Below, piece after piece: positions 1-10,211 of a DNA stretch of 64,000 nt. Source of the stretch: Acanthamoeba castellanii str. Neff (Eukaryota; Discosea; Longamoebia; Acanthamoebidae); assembly GCF_000313135.1 (NCBI RefSeq), contig NW_004457532.1, forward strand, positions 796,539 through 860,538, written 5' to 3'. A program made the translations under genes and the position numbers. The notes under the pieces were generated by a model, which worked only from the letters and a program-made list of their open reading frames with translations, searched no databases and had not been told where the DNA came from. Each line of letters starts with the position of its first letter. The first letter of the stretch is position 1.

Positions 1-1496
1 CGAAGTCTACAAGGCCACCTGGCGTGGGGCTCCCGGTACGCCTGCACGCCGCGCGCGCACACACACACACACACGCACACCGCACACGCGCGACCGCACA
101 CACGTGTCATCGATGAGTTACGTAGGTAGTGACCTTCGTAATGTTATTACGTTAGTGGCGGCCAAGAAGATCATCAACATGGACGACGATGACGACGAAA
201 TGGTGGACGAATTCATGCGCGAGGCCGCCATGATGGACCTCCTCGGTACCACTTCCTTTCAACCAGTCAACGCCCACGACCTGTCGCCCTCAACACACGA
301 CACACACGACACACACGGCACACACGGCACACGACACACGACACAACACGACACACGGCACAACACGACACACGATACAACACGACACACGACACACTAC
401 ACACCACACACGACAACACGGCACCACCAGGGAATCATCCGAACATTGTCAAGTTCGTTGGGGCTTGTCTCGGGGTACGTGGTGCTGTCGTTTCGGTTTC
501 TGCTCAGCCAATCGGATCGCGTGGATAAAAGCTAAGACGCTCCAATCACATGCGGCGGGCGGCGGTTGACGGTGGTGGTGGGTTGGGCACAGCCGTTCTG
601 TCTGGTGTCGGCGTTCTGCGCGAACGGGAGCCTCGAGGACCTGCTGCAGAAGGACCACGACCTCCGGCTGCTGAGCAACCGCACCCTCGTCCGCATGGCC
701 ATGGACATCGGCGCCGGCATCCTCCACCTCCACCGCGAGGGCGTCATCCACCGCGTACGTCGTTTGTCCCGTGCGCGCGCGTGTGCCGTGTGCTGTGTGT
801 GCGGTCATGTGCGTGTGTCGTGTCGTGTCGTGTAGTGGGCTCATGCGAGAGAGTAGGATATTGCGGCGCGCAACGTGCTGGTGGGAGAGGACTTCACGAC
901 GGACTTTGGGTTCGCGCGGATCAAGGAGAAGGGCGGCGACGGCGGCAACACCCAGTCCACCCTGGGTCCCGTGCGCCACATGAGCCCCGAGTCCCTCAAG
1001 GAGCGCCGCTACTCGGAGAAGTCCGACGTCTACTCCTTCGGCGTGTTGCTCTACGAGGTCCGCGTCGTGTTGCGTGTCGTGTTGCGTGTCGTGACATGTG
1101 TGCCGTGTGCCGTGTGTGCGGTGGCTGACAGTTTGTGGTGGTGGTTGGGGGGGCAATCAGATGTGGATGCGGGAGGCGCCGTACATGGGCACGGGCATGG
1201 ACCTGCTGCAGATCGCCCTGCGGGTCATGAACGAAGGCCTCCGCCCACCCGTGCCCCCCAACGCTCCCCCCGCCCTCCAGTACGCGTCTTCTCTCAAATT
1301 ACACGTGTGTCGTGTCGTGTCGTGTCGTGTCGTGTCGTGTCGTGTCGTGTCGTGTCGTGTCGTGTCTGTGTGTTGAGATTGACTGAAGAACGTTCACAGG
1401 GCATTGCTCGAGCGGTGTTGGAAGGCCGACCCGACGGAGCGGCCGGACTTGGCGGGCGTGCTGGTGGCCCTGAAGGACCTCTACTGCGAGCTCTGA
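1..1496 (+). CDS. TKL/tyrosine-kinase-like protein kinase, C-terminal part (5' end outside window)
   Basis: Spliced exons read as a kinase domain from the glycine-loop region to the C-terminus. The first bases give EVYKATWRG. Next come VAAKKI with the ATP-binding Lys, [23 protein letters not shown], and the catalytic loop [18 protein letters not shown], the MSPES variant of [15 protein letters not shown] and a final [12 protein letters not shown] follow, then a TGA at 1494-1496. HRDxAARN plus PxERP fits TKL-type kinases common in amoebae; substrate specificity cannot be told. At least six introns are visible, several filled with ACACG or CGTGT repeats. The gene converges on the prolyl-tRNA synthetase, with about 60 bp between stop codons. 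The N-terminal half, which could hold receptor or sensor domains, is not in the window. Confidence 0.88.
292..425. repeat. Intronic ACACG/ACAC-type imperfect tandem repeat
   Basis: Imperfect repeats of CACGACA, CACACGA and CACGGCA units lie inside the kinase intron after the exon ending DLL. They translate into His/Thr/Asp-rich spurious ORFs. Confidence 0.9.
1304..1372. repeat. Intronic (CGTGT)n pentanucleotide tandem repeat
   Basis: About eleven perfect CGTGT copies (roughly 1311-1365) lie in the last kinase intron. They are exactly complementary in sequence type to the repeat at 292-425 in the same pre-mRNA. Confidence 0.95.
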
Positions 1497-1555
1497 CCGC
1501 AGCGCAAGAGAAGAGAGAAATGCGCAGGGAGAAAAGATAAAGAAACAACAGGTCG

Positions 1556-4424
1556 TCACAGGCCGACGGGGAGCGGAGCGCCGATGGTGCGGGCGTGGTC
1601 GCGGGCGAGCTGCTCGAGGTGGGCCACCATTTGGTCGTAGGGCACGAACTGCTTCTCCTTCGTCTTCCGGTTCTCGAACTCCACCCGGCCCTCGTTCTTC
1701 ATCGCCTTCCCCACCAGCACCATCCACGGGAACCCTACGTGCCACCACACCACTTGAATTAATTGCACATATTTAAAACAATTATTATTATTATACGTAC
1801 CGAGGAGTTGGGCGCGGTGTAATTTGGCGCCGGGGCTGTCGGCGGAGTCGTCGAGGGCCACGTCGTTGGCGAAGTACGGGCTGCGCTGGAGGTCGGCGTA
1901 GAGGTTGCGCGCGTGGGCCTGCACGTCGGCGTCCTTGGGCGTCATGGCCACCACCACCGCCTTGTAGGGCGCCACCGCCACCGGCCACACGATCCCGCGC
2001 TCGTCGTGCGACGTCTCCACAATCGACGCCAGCAGACGCGTCACGCCCAACCCGAAGCAGCCCTAACCCGTGCGTGTCGTGTGCTGTTAGCCACCGCACA
2101 CACGCACACGCACACGCGCGCGTGTACCATTTCGGCGTAGTTGGTGCCGGAGGGGGTGGCGACGCGGGCGTCGAGCTTGGCCGAGTACTTGGTGCCCAGG
2201 TAGAACACGTGGCCCACCTCGATGCCCCGGCTGCCCACCAGCTCCCCCTCGCACCCCGCCTCGGCGCACCCGTCCCGCTCCTCCGTCAGCGTAAAGTCGC
2301 CCACGGCCTTGGCCGCATCGACGGCCTCGGCCGCCAGCGACTCGTCGACCAGCACCACCGGGCGCGCACCGGCGTCGGCGGCGGCGGCGGGCCGCACGGT
2401 GATGTCGACAATCTCGCCAGAGGGTGCGAGGGCGTGTCGGAGGAGGTGGGCCTTGACCTTGAGCTCGTTGACCTGCCGGCCCTTGGGCGCCACCACGGCC
2501 CACTCGCGCGCGGCACCGCCTTCCGCGCTGGCCGCGGGCGCTTCCGTGGCCACACGCACGACGTGGACCGAGTAGGGCAAGCTCTCCGAGTCCTTTTAAA
2601 ACCGCACACACCGCACACACCGCACACGACGCACACGCATGAGTTTCGTTGGTGGTGGCGGTGGTGTGGGGTCAGTACAGCGAGGCCGGCCTGCAGGGCG
2701 GGCCAATCGAGCGTCCGGTGGTCGAGTCGGCGGTGGTGCTCGTGGTGATGGAGTAGTCGGCCCCTGGCCTTCTCCGTGTTGGCCGCGTACGTGCACGAGT
2801 TGCACCTGCACACGACACACACGACGCACATATTTATATTTATATTTATATTTATATTTATATTTATATTTATATGAGGTGCACGAGTGTACCTCAGAAT
2901 GGTGTCCTCGCCGATGTTGGCCATGACGTGGAACTCATGGGAGTGGTCGCCGCCAATGTTTCCACTGTCCGCTGTGGGATGGTGGTGCGTTAGTTCGTGC
3001 CGACGTGATCTAATAAATAAAAATACATACAATTTCGAGTACAACTTTACATCTTGCATATATAATGTAACATTTCAAAACATATATATATATATTAATA
3101 CGAACCGGCGGCGATGACGTAGTCGAGCTCGAGCTGGGCGAGGATGCGCTTGTAGGCGCCGACGACGTGCTGGTAGGTGCGCAGCGCGTCGTCCCGGGTG
3201 ATGTCGAACGAGTACATGTCCTTCATGATGAACTCGCGCCCTCGCATCAGCCCGAACCGCGGGCGCACCTCATCTCTGTACTTCAGTCCTGTGCATGCGC
3301 GTGTGCGGTCGTGCGTGTGTGCGTGCGTGAGTGCGTGTGCGGTCGTGCGTGTGTCGTGCGTTGTGAGTAGACACGCACACACGCGGCAAACGGCGCGACT
3401 GTACCGATTTGGTAGAGGAGCAGCGGAAGCTGGCGGTAGGAGACGGCCTCGTTGGCGAAGAGCTGCGTTATGAGCTCCTCGTGCGTGGGCGCCAGACAGA
3501 AGTCGGCCCCGCGGCGATCCTTCAATCGAAACAGCTACACACACACACACACCACCTCACACAGTGGCCAGTCAGTCTCGTATGCGGTCGTGTGCGGTCA
3601 GTGTAGTGTCGTGTCGTGTGTGCGATGGGAGAGTGGGTGACGGACCTCAGGCCCGGACGATTCCCAGCGGCCGGTCTGTTTCCAAATGGCGGCGGAGAGC
3701 AGCAGCGGCATCTGCAGCTTCTGCCCGCCTGCACGCGGAGGAGACATCTATATTAGATTCGTGTGTGCGGTGCGCAATGTGTGTGCGGTGTCGTGTTCGA
3801 TGCGCTGCGTGCGGTGAGTGCGGTGCGTGTGTGTTTGTGTGTGTGCACCATACCTATGCCGCCCATTTCGCGGTCAACGAGCGCGGTGAGCTTCTCAACG
3901 GCCCGCACGCCCATCGGCAACAGCGAATAGATGCCACTCCCGGCCTACCAAATAAATAAATAAAATAAAATCCATAATTAAATAAATAACTGGGTGAGTG
4001 AGTGATGTGGCGGGGGAATGTGGGGTACCTGGCGCATGATGCCGGCCTGGAGCATGAGACGATGGGAGGCCACCTGCAGCTGCCCGTCCTGCTCGCCGCC
4101 GCCGGAGCTGCCCTGTGCTCCCGAGCCCGTTCCGGCGCCCAGCAGCGTCGACACCCGATGTGCCACCGGCAAGCTGTGTTTATTATTTATCAAATAATAA
4201 TGGAAATAGATGAGCATGCAAAGAATATAAATGCAGTTTGATCGGTGAAAATAAGAATAAGACTAATTTTAATATATTAAAATGTCGTAATTTTATGGGT
4301 ACGTTGCGCCGGGGCTGGTGGTGAGCGAGCGCCGGAGGAGTGGGGCGCGCTGTGGCGGATGCCAAAGTGCGTTGGTGCGCGAGGCCACCAGCCTCCGGGC
4401 AGTGACGCACAACCCTCGCCGCAT
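1556..4424 (-). CDS. Prolyl-tRNA synthetase, bacterial-type, predicted mitochondrial
   Basis: Charges tRNA-Pro with proline. The start at 4424 opens with [16 protein letters not shown] and then SLTTSP. This Arg/Ser-rich leader without acids fits a mitochondrial transit peptide. Later exons carry [19 protein letters not shown] sequence, [12 protein letters not shown] (motif 2 region), [18 protein letters not shown], and GGDHSHEF. A shortened editing-like insertion holds [13 protein letters not shown]. The end has [15 protein letters not shown] and motif 3 [13 protein letters not shown] with DERGIVWP. This order matches prokaryote-type ProRS rather than the cytosolic eukaryotic type. The insertion between motifs 2 and 3 is clearly shorter than in E. 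coli ProRS. Stop is TGA (reverse strand) at 1556-1558. Introns are numerous; one holds a TATATT repeat. It is divergent from gamma-glutamyl hydrolase. Confidence 0.9.
2826..2877. repeat. (TATATT)n hexanucleotide repeat in ProRS intron
   Basis: About eight TATATT units in an intron of the prolyl-tRNA synthetase gene. Confidence 0.9.
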
Positions 4425-4845
4425 CTTGCTCTTTGTGCAATTTGTGCCGACGAGAAAAGAAAACAAAGGAAATTCTATTTTCACAATCTGACAGTCGCTG
4501 GAAATTCTTGGAGAGTTGGGAGCGTTTCGCCACAACCTGGTCTACAACAACGGAGATCGTTCGTTCGGCAGAAATCAAACGAAAGGTCACGTGTGGTCGT
4601 CTCTTCGCCTCAGTTCGCGGACCTCCTGTAAACTCCACCAGAGCGAACCAACAACACCACAAGCACTCTTAGGGCCAAACAACAACAACAACCGTACCCA
4701 AGTCTTCACACCAGTACATGGACCCTTATCTCTTAGTTTTTCTTGTTCGTGCGTGCCGCACACAACCTGCAACCTCCTCCTTGTGTCTATCTGTGGAATG
4801 CACACACTCATGCTGGAATGTGTGACACCACCAGCCAGCTGAACA
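4425..4845. promoter_or_regulatory. Divergent spacer between ProRS and gamma-glutamyl hydrolase
   Basis: About 420 bp between two start codons pointing away from each other, so it should hold both promoters and 5' UTRs. No clear TATA box or repeat is seen. ORFs here have no recognisable protein. An upstream exon of the hydrolase could be hidden in its right half. Confidence 0.5.
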
Positions 4846-5717
4846 ATGAGTACCAGTACCGTCGCGCGTAGCAGGAACGACCACTCGTCGGCCGGACAAC
4901 ACGGGCGGGGCACCACGCGCCCCATCTTCGGGGTGCTCACCCAGCCTGTCGACACTGAGGAGCGGTTCATGACCTTCACCAAGGAGTACAGCGAGTACAT
5001 CCCGGCCTCCTTCGTACGCTGGCTCGAGTCCGGCGGCGCCCGCGTCATCGCCATCCAGTTGCGTCCTCCCCTCAATCAGTCAAGAAATCGAGAGTTTCTT
5101 CTGATGATTTCTTTCTTTCTTTCTTTCTCTGGTCGTTGCACAGTTACGACACCGACGAGGAAGAGCTGCGACACCTTTTCGATAGCATCAACGGCTTGCT
5201 CTTGACTGGCGGTGAGATCCTCGATGTCGCGTATGTCCACCACCACTTTTGCATTTGTGTTGCGCTTGTGAGTGTGTCATGCGGAACTCACGCTGGGATT
5301 GTGTGAGTGTAGGAACTCGACGTACGGAATGACGGCCCGAAAGCTGTTCCAGTGGGCGATGGAGTCCTACGACGCCGGGCAGGAGTTCCCGATTTACGGG
5401 ACTTGTCAGGGCATCCAGCTGCTCTCCATGCTCACCTCTGGCAACTCTGAAATCAAAGAAGACTGCAAGGTACACACAACGCCGACACAATTGGGGTTCA
5501 ACACACGCGGTGTAGGTGCTCACGTCAAATGTTTGACACCCCACGGAGCAGGCCACGCTGGGCATCTCGAAGCCGCTCCACTTCACCGAGCACGCGCGAG
5601 AGAGCAGACTCTTCAGCTCGCTCTCGCCTCAACTGTACGACATGCTCGCCACCAAGCCCTGCGGCGAGCACCTGCACAGCTCCTGCATCACCACCAAGGC
5701 CTTCAAAGGTACTCCTA

Positions 5718-5760
<43 letters not shown>

Positions 5761-6146
5761 TCTGGCACCCGGCAGAGCACAAGGGGCTGCGCGATATGTT
5801 CAACGTGCTGGTGGTGAACCACGACGCAGAGGGGTTGGAGTTCGTGTCGTGCGTCGAGGGCAAGCGGTATCCGTTCTACGCCAGCCAGTTCCACCCCGAG
5901 CGGGCCGGATGGGAGTGGAACGAGGAGGAGCAGATTGACCACTCGCCCGAGGTCGTGCTGGCCTTCCAGCACCTGGCCTCCTTCCTCGTGTCGGAGGCCT
6001 GCAAGAACGACCACCGCTTCGTTGATCGGGACGAGGAGGAACGGCGGCAGCTCTACAACACGCCGCCACACCTGGTCGCCACCCAGAAGGAGTCCAAGAT
6101 GTACGTCCAGACCTACTTCTGGAAGCACGGCGAGCGATGCAAGTAA
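4846..6146 (+). CDS. GGH: Gamma-glutamyl hydrolase (peptidase C26)
   Basis: Removes gamma-linked glutamates from folate polyglutamates. The first exon gives RPIFGVLTQPVD and EYIPASFVRWLESGGARVIAI. Later exons give INGLLLTGG, the nucleophile elbow YGTCQGIQLLS with catalytic Cys, LHFTEHARESRLF, and FYASQFHPERAGWEW with catalytic His. These follow the order of the human enzyme through the end (EEERRQLYNT, then TAA). Family members are usually secreted or lysosomal, but the ATG at 4846 opens a hydrophilic Ser/Arg-rich N-terminus with no signal peptide. Either this copy is cytosolic or the true first exon lies upstream. One intron carries a (CA)n tract. The 3' end converges on a small membrane-protein gene. 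Confidence 0.92.
5720..5757. repeat. (CA)n microsatellite in GGH intron
   Basis: Uninterrupted CA dinucleotides directly after a splice donor in the gamma-glutamyl hydrolase gene. Confidence 0.9.
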
Positions 6147-6288
6147 ACGAGAACTATCAGTTCCGTTGCATTTTCTTTATTTTTGGTTTATCTTTGTTTC
6201 CTTTTGCATGTCACACAAACCATATTTAGACAAAGAAAAAAAGGAAAGGGAAAAGCCTTGACGAAAGAGGTCAAGTGGTAGATGGCTT

Positions 6289-6843
6289 TCATCTGGCAGC
6301 CGTATTGTTGTCGTTGGAGGGCAGGTAGTGGGTCGAGGGCTCAGAGTGTTTGTTGCTCCACTTTGACGTCCTGGAACAGGGCGATGGGCTGCCAACCGGC
6401 TTGGGTGTCCTCCGCTTCCGCTCGTCCTCTTCCATTCTCGTCCTCTTCCTCGCCGGTTGGTAAGGGCCGTTGGTGACTCTGGCCCGAGCCGGGCTCGGGG
6501 GCAGTAGCGGCACAATGTTGTAGCGGAAGAAGTTACCGAGGACGACCTGGCACAGCACGATGTAGAGGACGTGGATCTTTTCGTAGAGCTCGATCGCCTG
6601 GGTCACCCTCAGGAGGACCTGCCCGACTTTCGGCGCATCTTCCCTCTGCCACTTCCTCTTCCTATCGCCTGCCCTCGTGGTCTCTTTGTCGCGGCCCTCC
6701 ACTTCGGGCTGCGTCTTGCGTGGAACGAAGCAGACACAGAAGAAGGCGACCCAGATGGAAACGGCACCACAAGGGCCGACGAAAGCCAGAGCCACCAGGA
6801 ACGCCAGGAAGAAGAGGGAGGTGGTCTTCAGAGAAGGCGACAT
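6289..6843 (-). CDS. Small two-helix membrane protein, family member A
   Basis: Uninterrupted 184-codon frame. The N-terminus MSPSLKTTSLFFLAFLVALA starts a hydrophobic stretch of about 17 residues. A GPCGAVS turn and a second one, IWVAFFCVCFV, follow, then a basic tail. The first 40 residues align with the protein starting at 9990: both have MSPS, LALAF or VALAF, GP.GA and IWVAF.CV. A third short hydrophobic patch (residues about 90-110) is followed by an Arg/Lys-rich tail that may be unstructured. I do not recognise the family. A signal peptide plus one membrane span is the alternative reading. The C-terminal 70 residues are low complexity, so the true end could differ if spliced. Confidence 0.6.
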   Translation of the reverse strand: MSPSLKTTSLFFLAFLVALAFVGPCGAVSIWVAFFCVCFVPRKTQPEVEGRDKETTRAGDRKRKWQREDAPKVGQVLLRVTQAIELYEKIHVLYIVLCQVVLGNFFRYNIVPLLPPSPARARVTNGPYQPARKRTRMEEDERKRRTPKPVGSPSPCSRTSKWSNKHSEPSTHYLPSNDNNTAAR

Positions 6844-7207
6844 GATCGAGCTATCAACACCTTTCGGGATGGTGTGGTGGTGCTGTTGTGCGGCTTAGGT
6901 GGTGTGATGGGTTGCGGGAACAAGACAACAAACGGCCACTTCCGAAAACCTCTGGTGTCCGTTTCGCCTGTTTTCTGGGCATGCAAGGGTGAAGCTGATT
7001 GGCCAGTTGTTCCCAATCCAGTCTCGCTTTTTGGACTTCCGTGTCGACATGAAACGTTTCTGTTGCAGTCTACTGATGGGGCTCGTTACACTGCACCGCC
7101 CGAAATGGAATGAAGAAATTTGTTTGCGAAATTGAAAGAAAAATTTGCACCTCTTTCCATTTCGGCGGTACAAAGCCGCTTCTTCTTCACCTTCTCTTGG
7201 ACGGGGC
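6844..7207. other. Spacer of about 360 bp, no gene seen
   Basis: Lies upstream of small membrane protein A and downstream of the OTUD3-like stop codon. It should contain the promoter of the former and the 3' UTR of the latter. No repeat, conserved protein or RNA structure was recognised. Confidence 0.5.
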
Positions 7208-9636
7208 TCAGATGGCCAGCGTGCCGAGATCTGGCGGGCGGTCCGGCTCGGCGCTGGAGTTGTCGTCGGCTGGAGCGGCCTCCTTCCTGTCGAGCAGGTC
7301 GCCCACGTCCTTCTCGAGCTTGTTCTTCTCCTTCCGTTCCTTGTTCGTCAGCGTTCGCTTTTCCCTGCGTAGCCACACGGCCACATATATGTGTCAGGCC
7401 CACGACACACGACACGACACACGACACACAGACACGCAGACCACACACATGACACACGCAAACACGACACGACGCGAAGACGAACCGAAGGATGCGGAGC
7501 CGCTCTTCGGGCGAGGGCTCGTCGGACTTCTTCTTCTGCTTCTGCTGTTGTTGGGCCGCCTCGGCCTCTCGTCTCTTGCTGTTCTGCTCGTCCTCCTGAG
7601 CATCACCGCGCCTCCGCGCTCCGCCGCCTCGTTGGTGGTGGTGCGTGGGCGTGACGTAGTCCCGCCAATCGGCCGATTCTTCCTCCACCTCCACACGTGC
7701 ACCCGCGCCACCACTATAGTCGCTGTAATCGCTGTAGTCGTTGTAGTCGGTGTAGGCGCCATAGTCAAACTCGGCCTCGGCCTCGGCGTGCTTCTCGTCG
7801 TTGTCGTTGTTGTCGTCGTTGAGCTTCTCTTTGTCGCCGGAGACCATTGTGGTGTCGGGTAGGGCGACCTTCTCGCGTTCGTGCGGAGCGAGGAGCAGGA
7901 GCAGTTCAACGGCCTGGATGACGTCGCCGTACAGGTCGCGGAGGGTGGCGCGCGCCACGTCGAGGCTGCAATCCGTCGCCGCCATCACCGTCGCCTCGCC
8001 CTCGGTAATATTCAGATCACCGCCTCCTCCCGCCTTGGGAGAACCAAACGACGACGCTGACGACGACGTTGGCGACGATGCAGTCGAATAATATGAAGGT
8101 GCTGGCGTCGAATATGACGATGACGATGACGAAGAAGATGATGAAGAAGATGATGATGATGATGATGATGATGAAGAGTAACTCGTGCTTGGCTTCCCGT
8201 TGGTGGACGTGTGCGCTGACGAAGAGGAAGACGACGACGATGAAGAAGACGAAGAAGAAGAAGAAGCGGAGGCGGTGGTGGTAGCTCGCTTTTGTTGTGC
8301 CCACTGGGCCTTCTTGGCCTTGTTCTCCAGCCGCAGTTCCTTTTTCGACTTCTTCTTTGCGGGCACGCCACTGCTTGCCGGGGGCGGCGCTCCGTCTTCC
8401 TGCCCCACCACCTTCACCCGCGCCGCCTGAACCCAACCATCCACCCAGCGACTCGTCTGTTAGTACGTGCGTGTACAGTGTGTACAGTGTGCGGTGTGTG
8501 CGATGTGCGGTACCTCGAGTTGAACTGAGGGCACGCCGGTGTCGGACTCGCCAATGGGACGCACTTGGGTGAACGGAGAAAAGAAAGTGAGACGGTCGCA
8601 CACAGCGTACACATGCCACATACGACACACGAACACAAGGCCGAAGAAGGGTAAAGGCGAACACGTACCGCTGGCGTAGTGGTCGCCATCGTGGTAGCTG
8701 AGGTGGATGGTCTTGCCACCGGCGAAGTTGACGATCTCCCAGCGGGGCGAGTTGAGCTGGTGGATGGCGATGTTGATCTGGAAGAGCAGAGACATGGCCT
8801 GCAGCTCGATGTTGCCACCCCACGTCTTGTCCTGCTTCATGTTGCGCAGATACTGATACACGCATCACCGCACACACACACGCACACACGCACCCCGCCA
8901 TGGCGTCAGCAGTCAGACACCGCCCACAAGCCAAGCCACGATCGATGTTGGCGACGAACCCTTTCAAACGGAACGTCGTCTGTACGTGTAGAAGAAGTGT
9001 TCACAAGAAGTAGTGGCAGAAGAAGAAGAAGGAAATGTGTAGTGGATGAGCAGCGAGTAGCGAGCAGAGAGTAGAGAGTAGAGAGTAGAGAGTAGAGGGG
9101 AAGAACAACGCAGCTTGAAGGGCAGTACGTGCCTTCGACAAAGGGCTCGTAGTCGGGTCTGTGCTCCTCGATGTAGCGACACACGGCAGCGCGCACCGAG
9201 GCGTAGTTGTTGGGATGCCCGTAGAGCTGGTCCGACACCGCCCTGTTTTCCATGCACCCACTCACGTCAGCGTGCCCTGTCGTGCGCTGCTCCTATGCGC
9301 GTGTGCGTGTGCGGCGAGCGCGCACCTGAAGAGGCAGTTGCCTGTTGATGTGTTCACGTGGTAGACGTAAGCACAACGTTATTGTTTGCGAGCAAGGTGG
9401 GCAGCAACGCGCTTTGTGAGGGGGGGGATGTAGAGAGACGTGCCATCGCCTGCGATGGATTTGATGCGGAGCTGGAGGGCGCGTAGCTGGTCGCCGAGCT
9501 GGCGATACTGGGCCTCCCACCCGGCGTCACCGTACTTGTGCTGCTGCCGTCCATCTCGCCCGTTGCCCTTCCACCCGCCACCACCTCTGCCACCCTTGCC
9601 CCCGCCTCCATGACCTCCTCCCTTGCCCTTGCCCAT
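7208..9636 (-). CDS. OTU-domain deubiquitinase, OTUD3-like, with microexons
   Basis: Predicted cysteine protease that removes ubiquitin. A Gly/Lys-rich start (MGKGKGGGHGG) is followed by LRIKSIAGDG, NCLFR, AVSDQLYGHPNNYASVRAAV, YEPFVE, DDVPFER, and YLRNMKQDKTWGGNIELQA. HLSYHDGDHYASV then supplies the His. D-G-x-C...H-Y matches the OTU triad and the order matches human OTUD3. After a poly-Ser stretch comes an OTUD3-like UBA-type segment (DCSLDVARATLRDLYGD), acidic and Tyr/Asp repeats, and a basic coiled tail. Reconstructed exons: 9444-9636, 9326-9341 (16 nt), 9133-9242, 8960-8979 (20 nt), 8669-8852, 8514-8563, 8456 to about 7487, and a last exon ending with TGA at 7208. All phases close. Introns 1 and 3 start GC. 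Confidence 0.88.
8098..8282. repeat. Coding trinucleotide tract (poly-Ser)
   Basis: GAT/GAA/GAC-rich on the plus strand, read as long serine runs in the OTUD3-like protein between the OTU domain and the UBA-type segment. Probably a disordered linker. Confidence 0.85.
9326..9341 (-). other. 16-nt microexon encoding the OTU catalytic cysteine
   Basis: Reverse-strand GCAACTGCCTCTTCAG is flanked by an AG acceptor (9342-9343) and a GT donor (9324-9325). It is the only stretch supplying NCLF between GDG at 9444 and AVSDQ at 9240. Phases are 1 in and 2 out, and match both neighbours. Confidence 0.85.
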
Positions 9637-9989
9637 TTTCGTTGTTGATTTCGCACGCAGAAATCAACAAATTAAGAATAATCTGCAGGGGTACAAGGTG
9701 CCACGGGGCTAGACGCAGACAAACAAAAGATGAAGCCGCAAGTGCGTGAAGGGCGGGTGTGAATGGAGCATGCAAGAAAGCGAGCAGAAAATACACGAAG
9801 AAGGCACTTCAGCGAAAGGGAAAAACAAAACAACGATTTCGTCAACGAGCGGGAGGCCGTTTTCTCCTTACAGGGAAGAGACCAGGTTTCAGGCTGGATC
9901 TGGCCACCAACAAGGTTCTGGCGAAGACATCGCACACATTTCCAGGCCACTTGTTTGTTCTCTGTTAGCCTTTCACATCATCACCAGAC
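9637..9989. promoter_or_regulatory. Divergent spacer between OTUD3-like gene and small membrane protein B
   Basis: About 350 bp between opposed start codons, presumably two promoters. ORFs inside have no recognisable domain. No TATA box stands out. Confidence 0.45.
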
Positions 9990-10211
9990 ATGTCTCCTTC
10001 CCCCGTTGTGGCCTCCATGGTCTTTTTCCTGGTGTTCTTGCTGGCTCTGGCGTTCCTCGGTCCCTTTGGCGCCCTGCCCATCTGGGTCGCCTTCTCCTGT
10101 GTCAACTGCTTTGAACTCGAGTCCGCCCAAGTGGAGAGCGCGGCCCTGGACATCGAGATGGAATCGGGCTGCTCCAAGAACACCCTGATGGTCGCACCCA
10201 AGCTGGTCTAA
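9990..10211 (+). CDS. Small two-helix membrane protein, family member B
   Basis: Intron-free frame of 73 residues. It starts MSPSPVVASMVFFLVFLLAL, then AFLGPFGALP, IWVAFSCVNCF and a short polar tail (ELESAQVES...), ending in TAA. The hydrophobic hairpin matches the N-terminus of the minus-strand protein ending at 6289 both in residues and visibly in DNA. The two genes flank the OTUD3-like gene in inverted orientation, as expected of a local inverted duplication. The tails are unrelated. Role unknown; a signal peptide with a second span, or a hairpin membrane anchor, are both possible. Confidence 0.6.
   Translation: MSPSPVVASMVFFLVFLLALAFLGPFGALPIWVAFSCVNCFELESAQVESAALDIEMESGCSKNTLMVAPKLV

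Noticed and set aside
449..1748. Minus-strand frames rich in His-Asp-Thr repeats opposite the kinase
   Set aside because: They are translations of intronic ACACG/CGTGT repeats and of the antisense of kinase exons.
7086..8444. Single 452-codon open frame as the whole OTUD3-like C-terminus
   Set aside because: The frame runs through an intron (CACACGA repeat at about 7390-7485); the spliced end REKRTLTNKERKEKNKLEKD to TGA at 7208 is the coherent reading.
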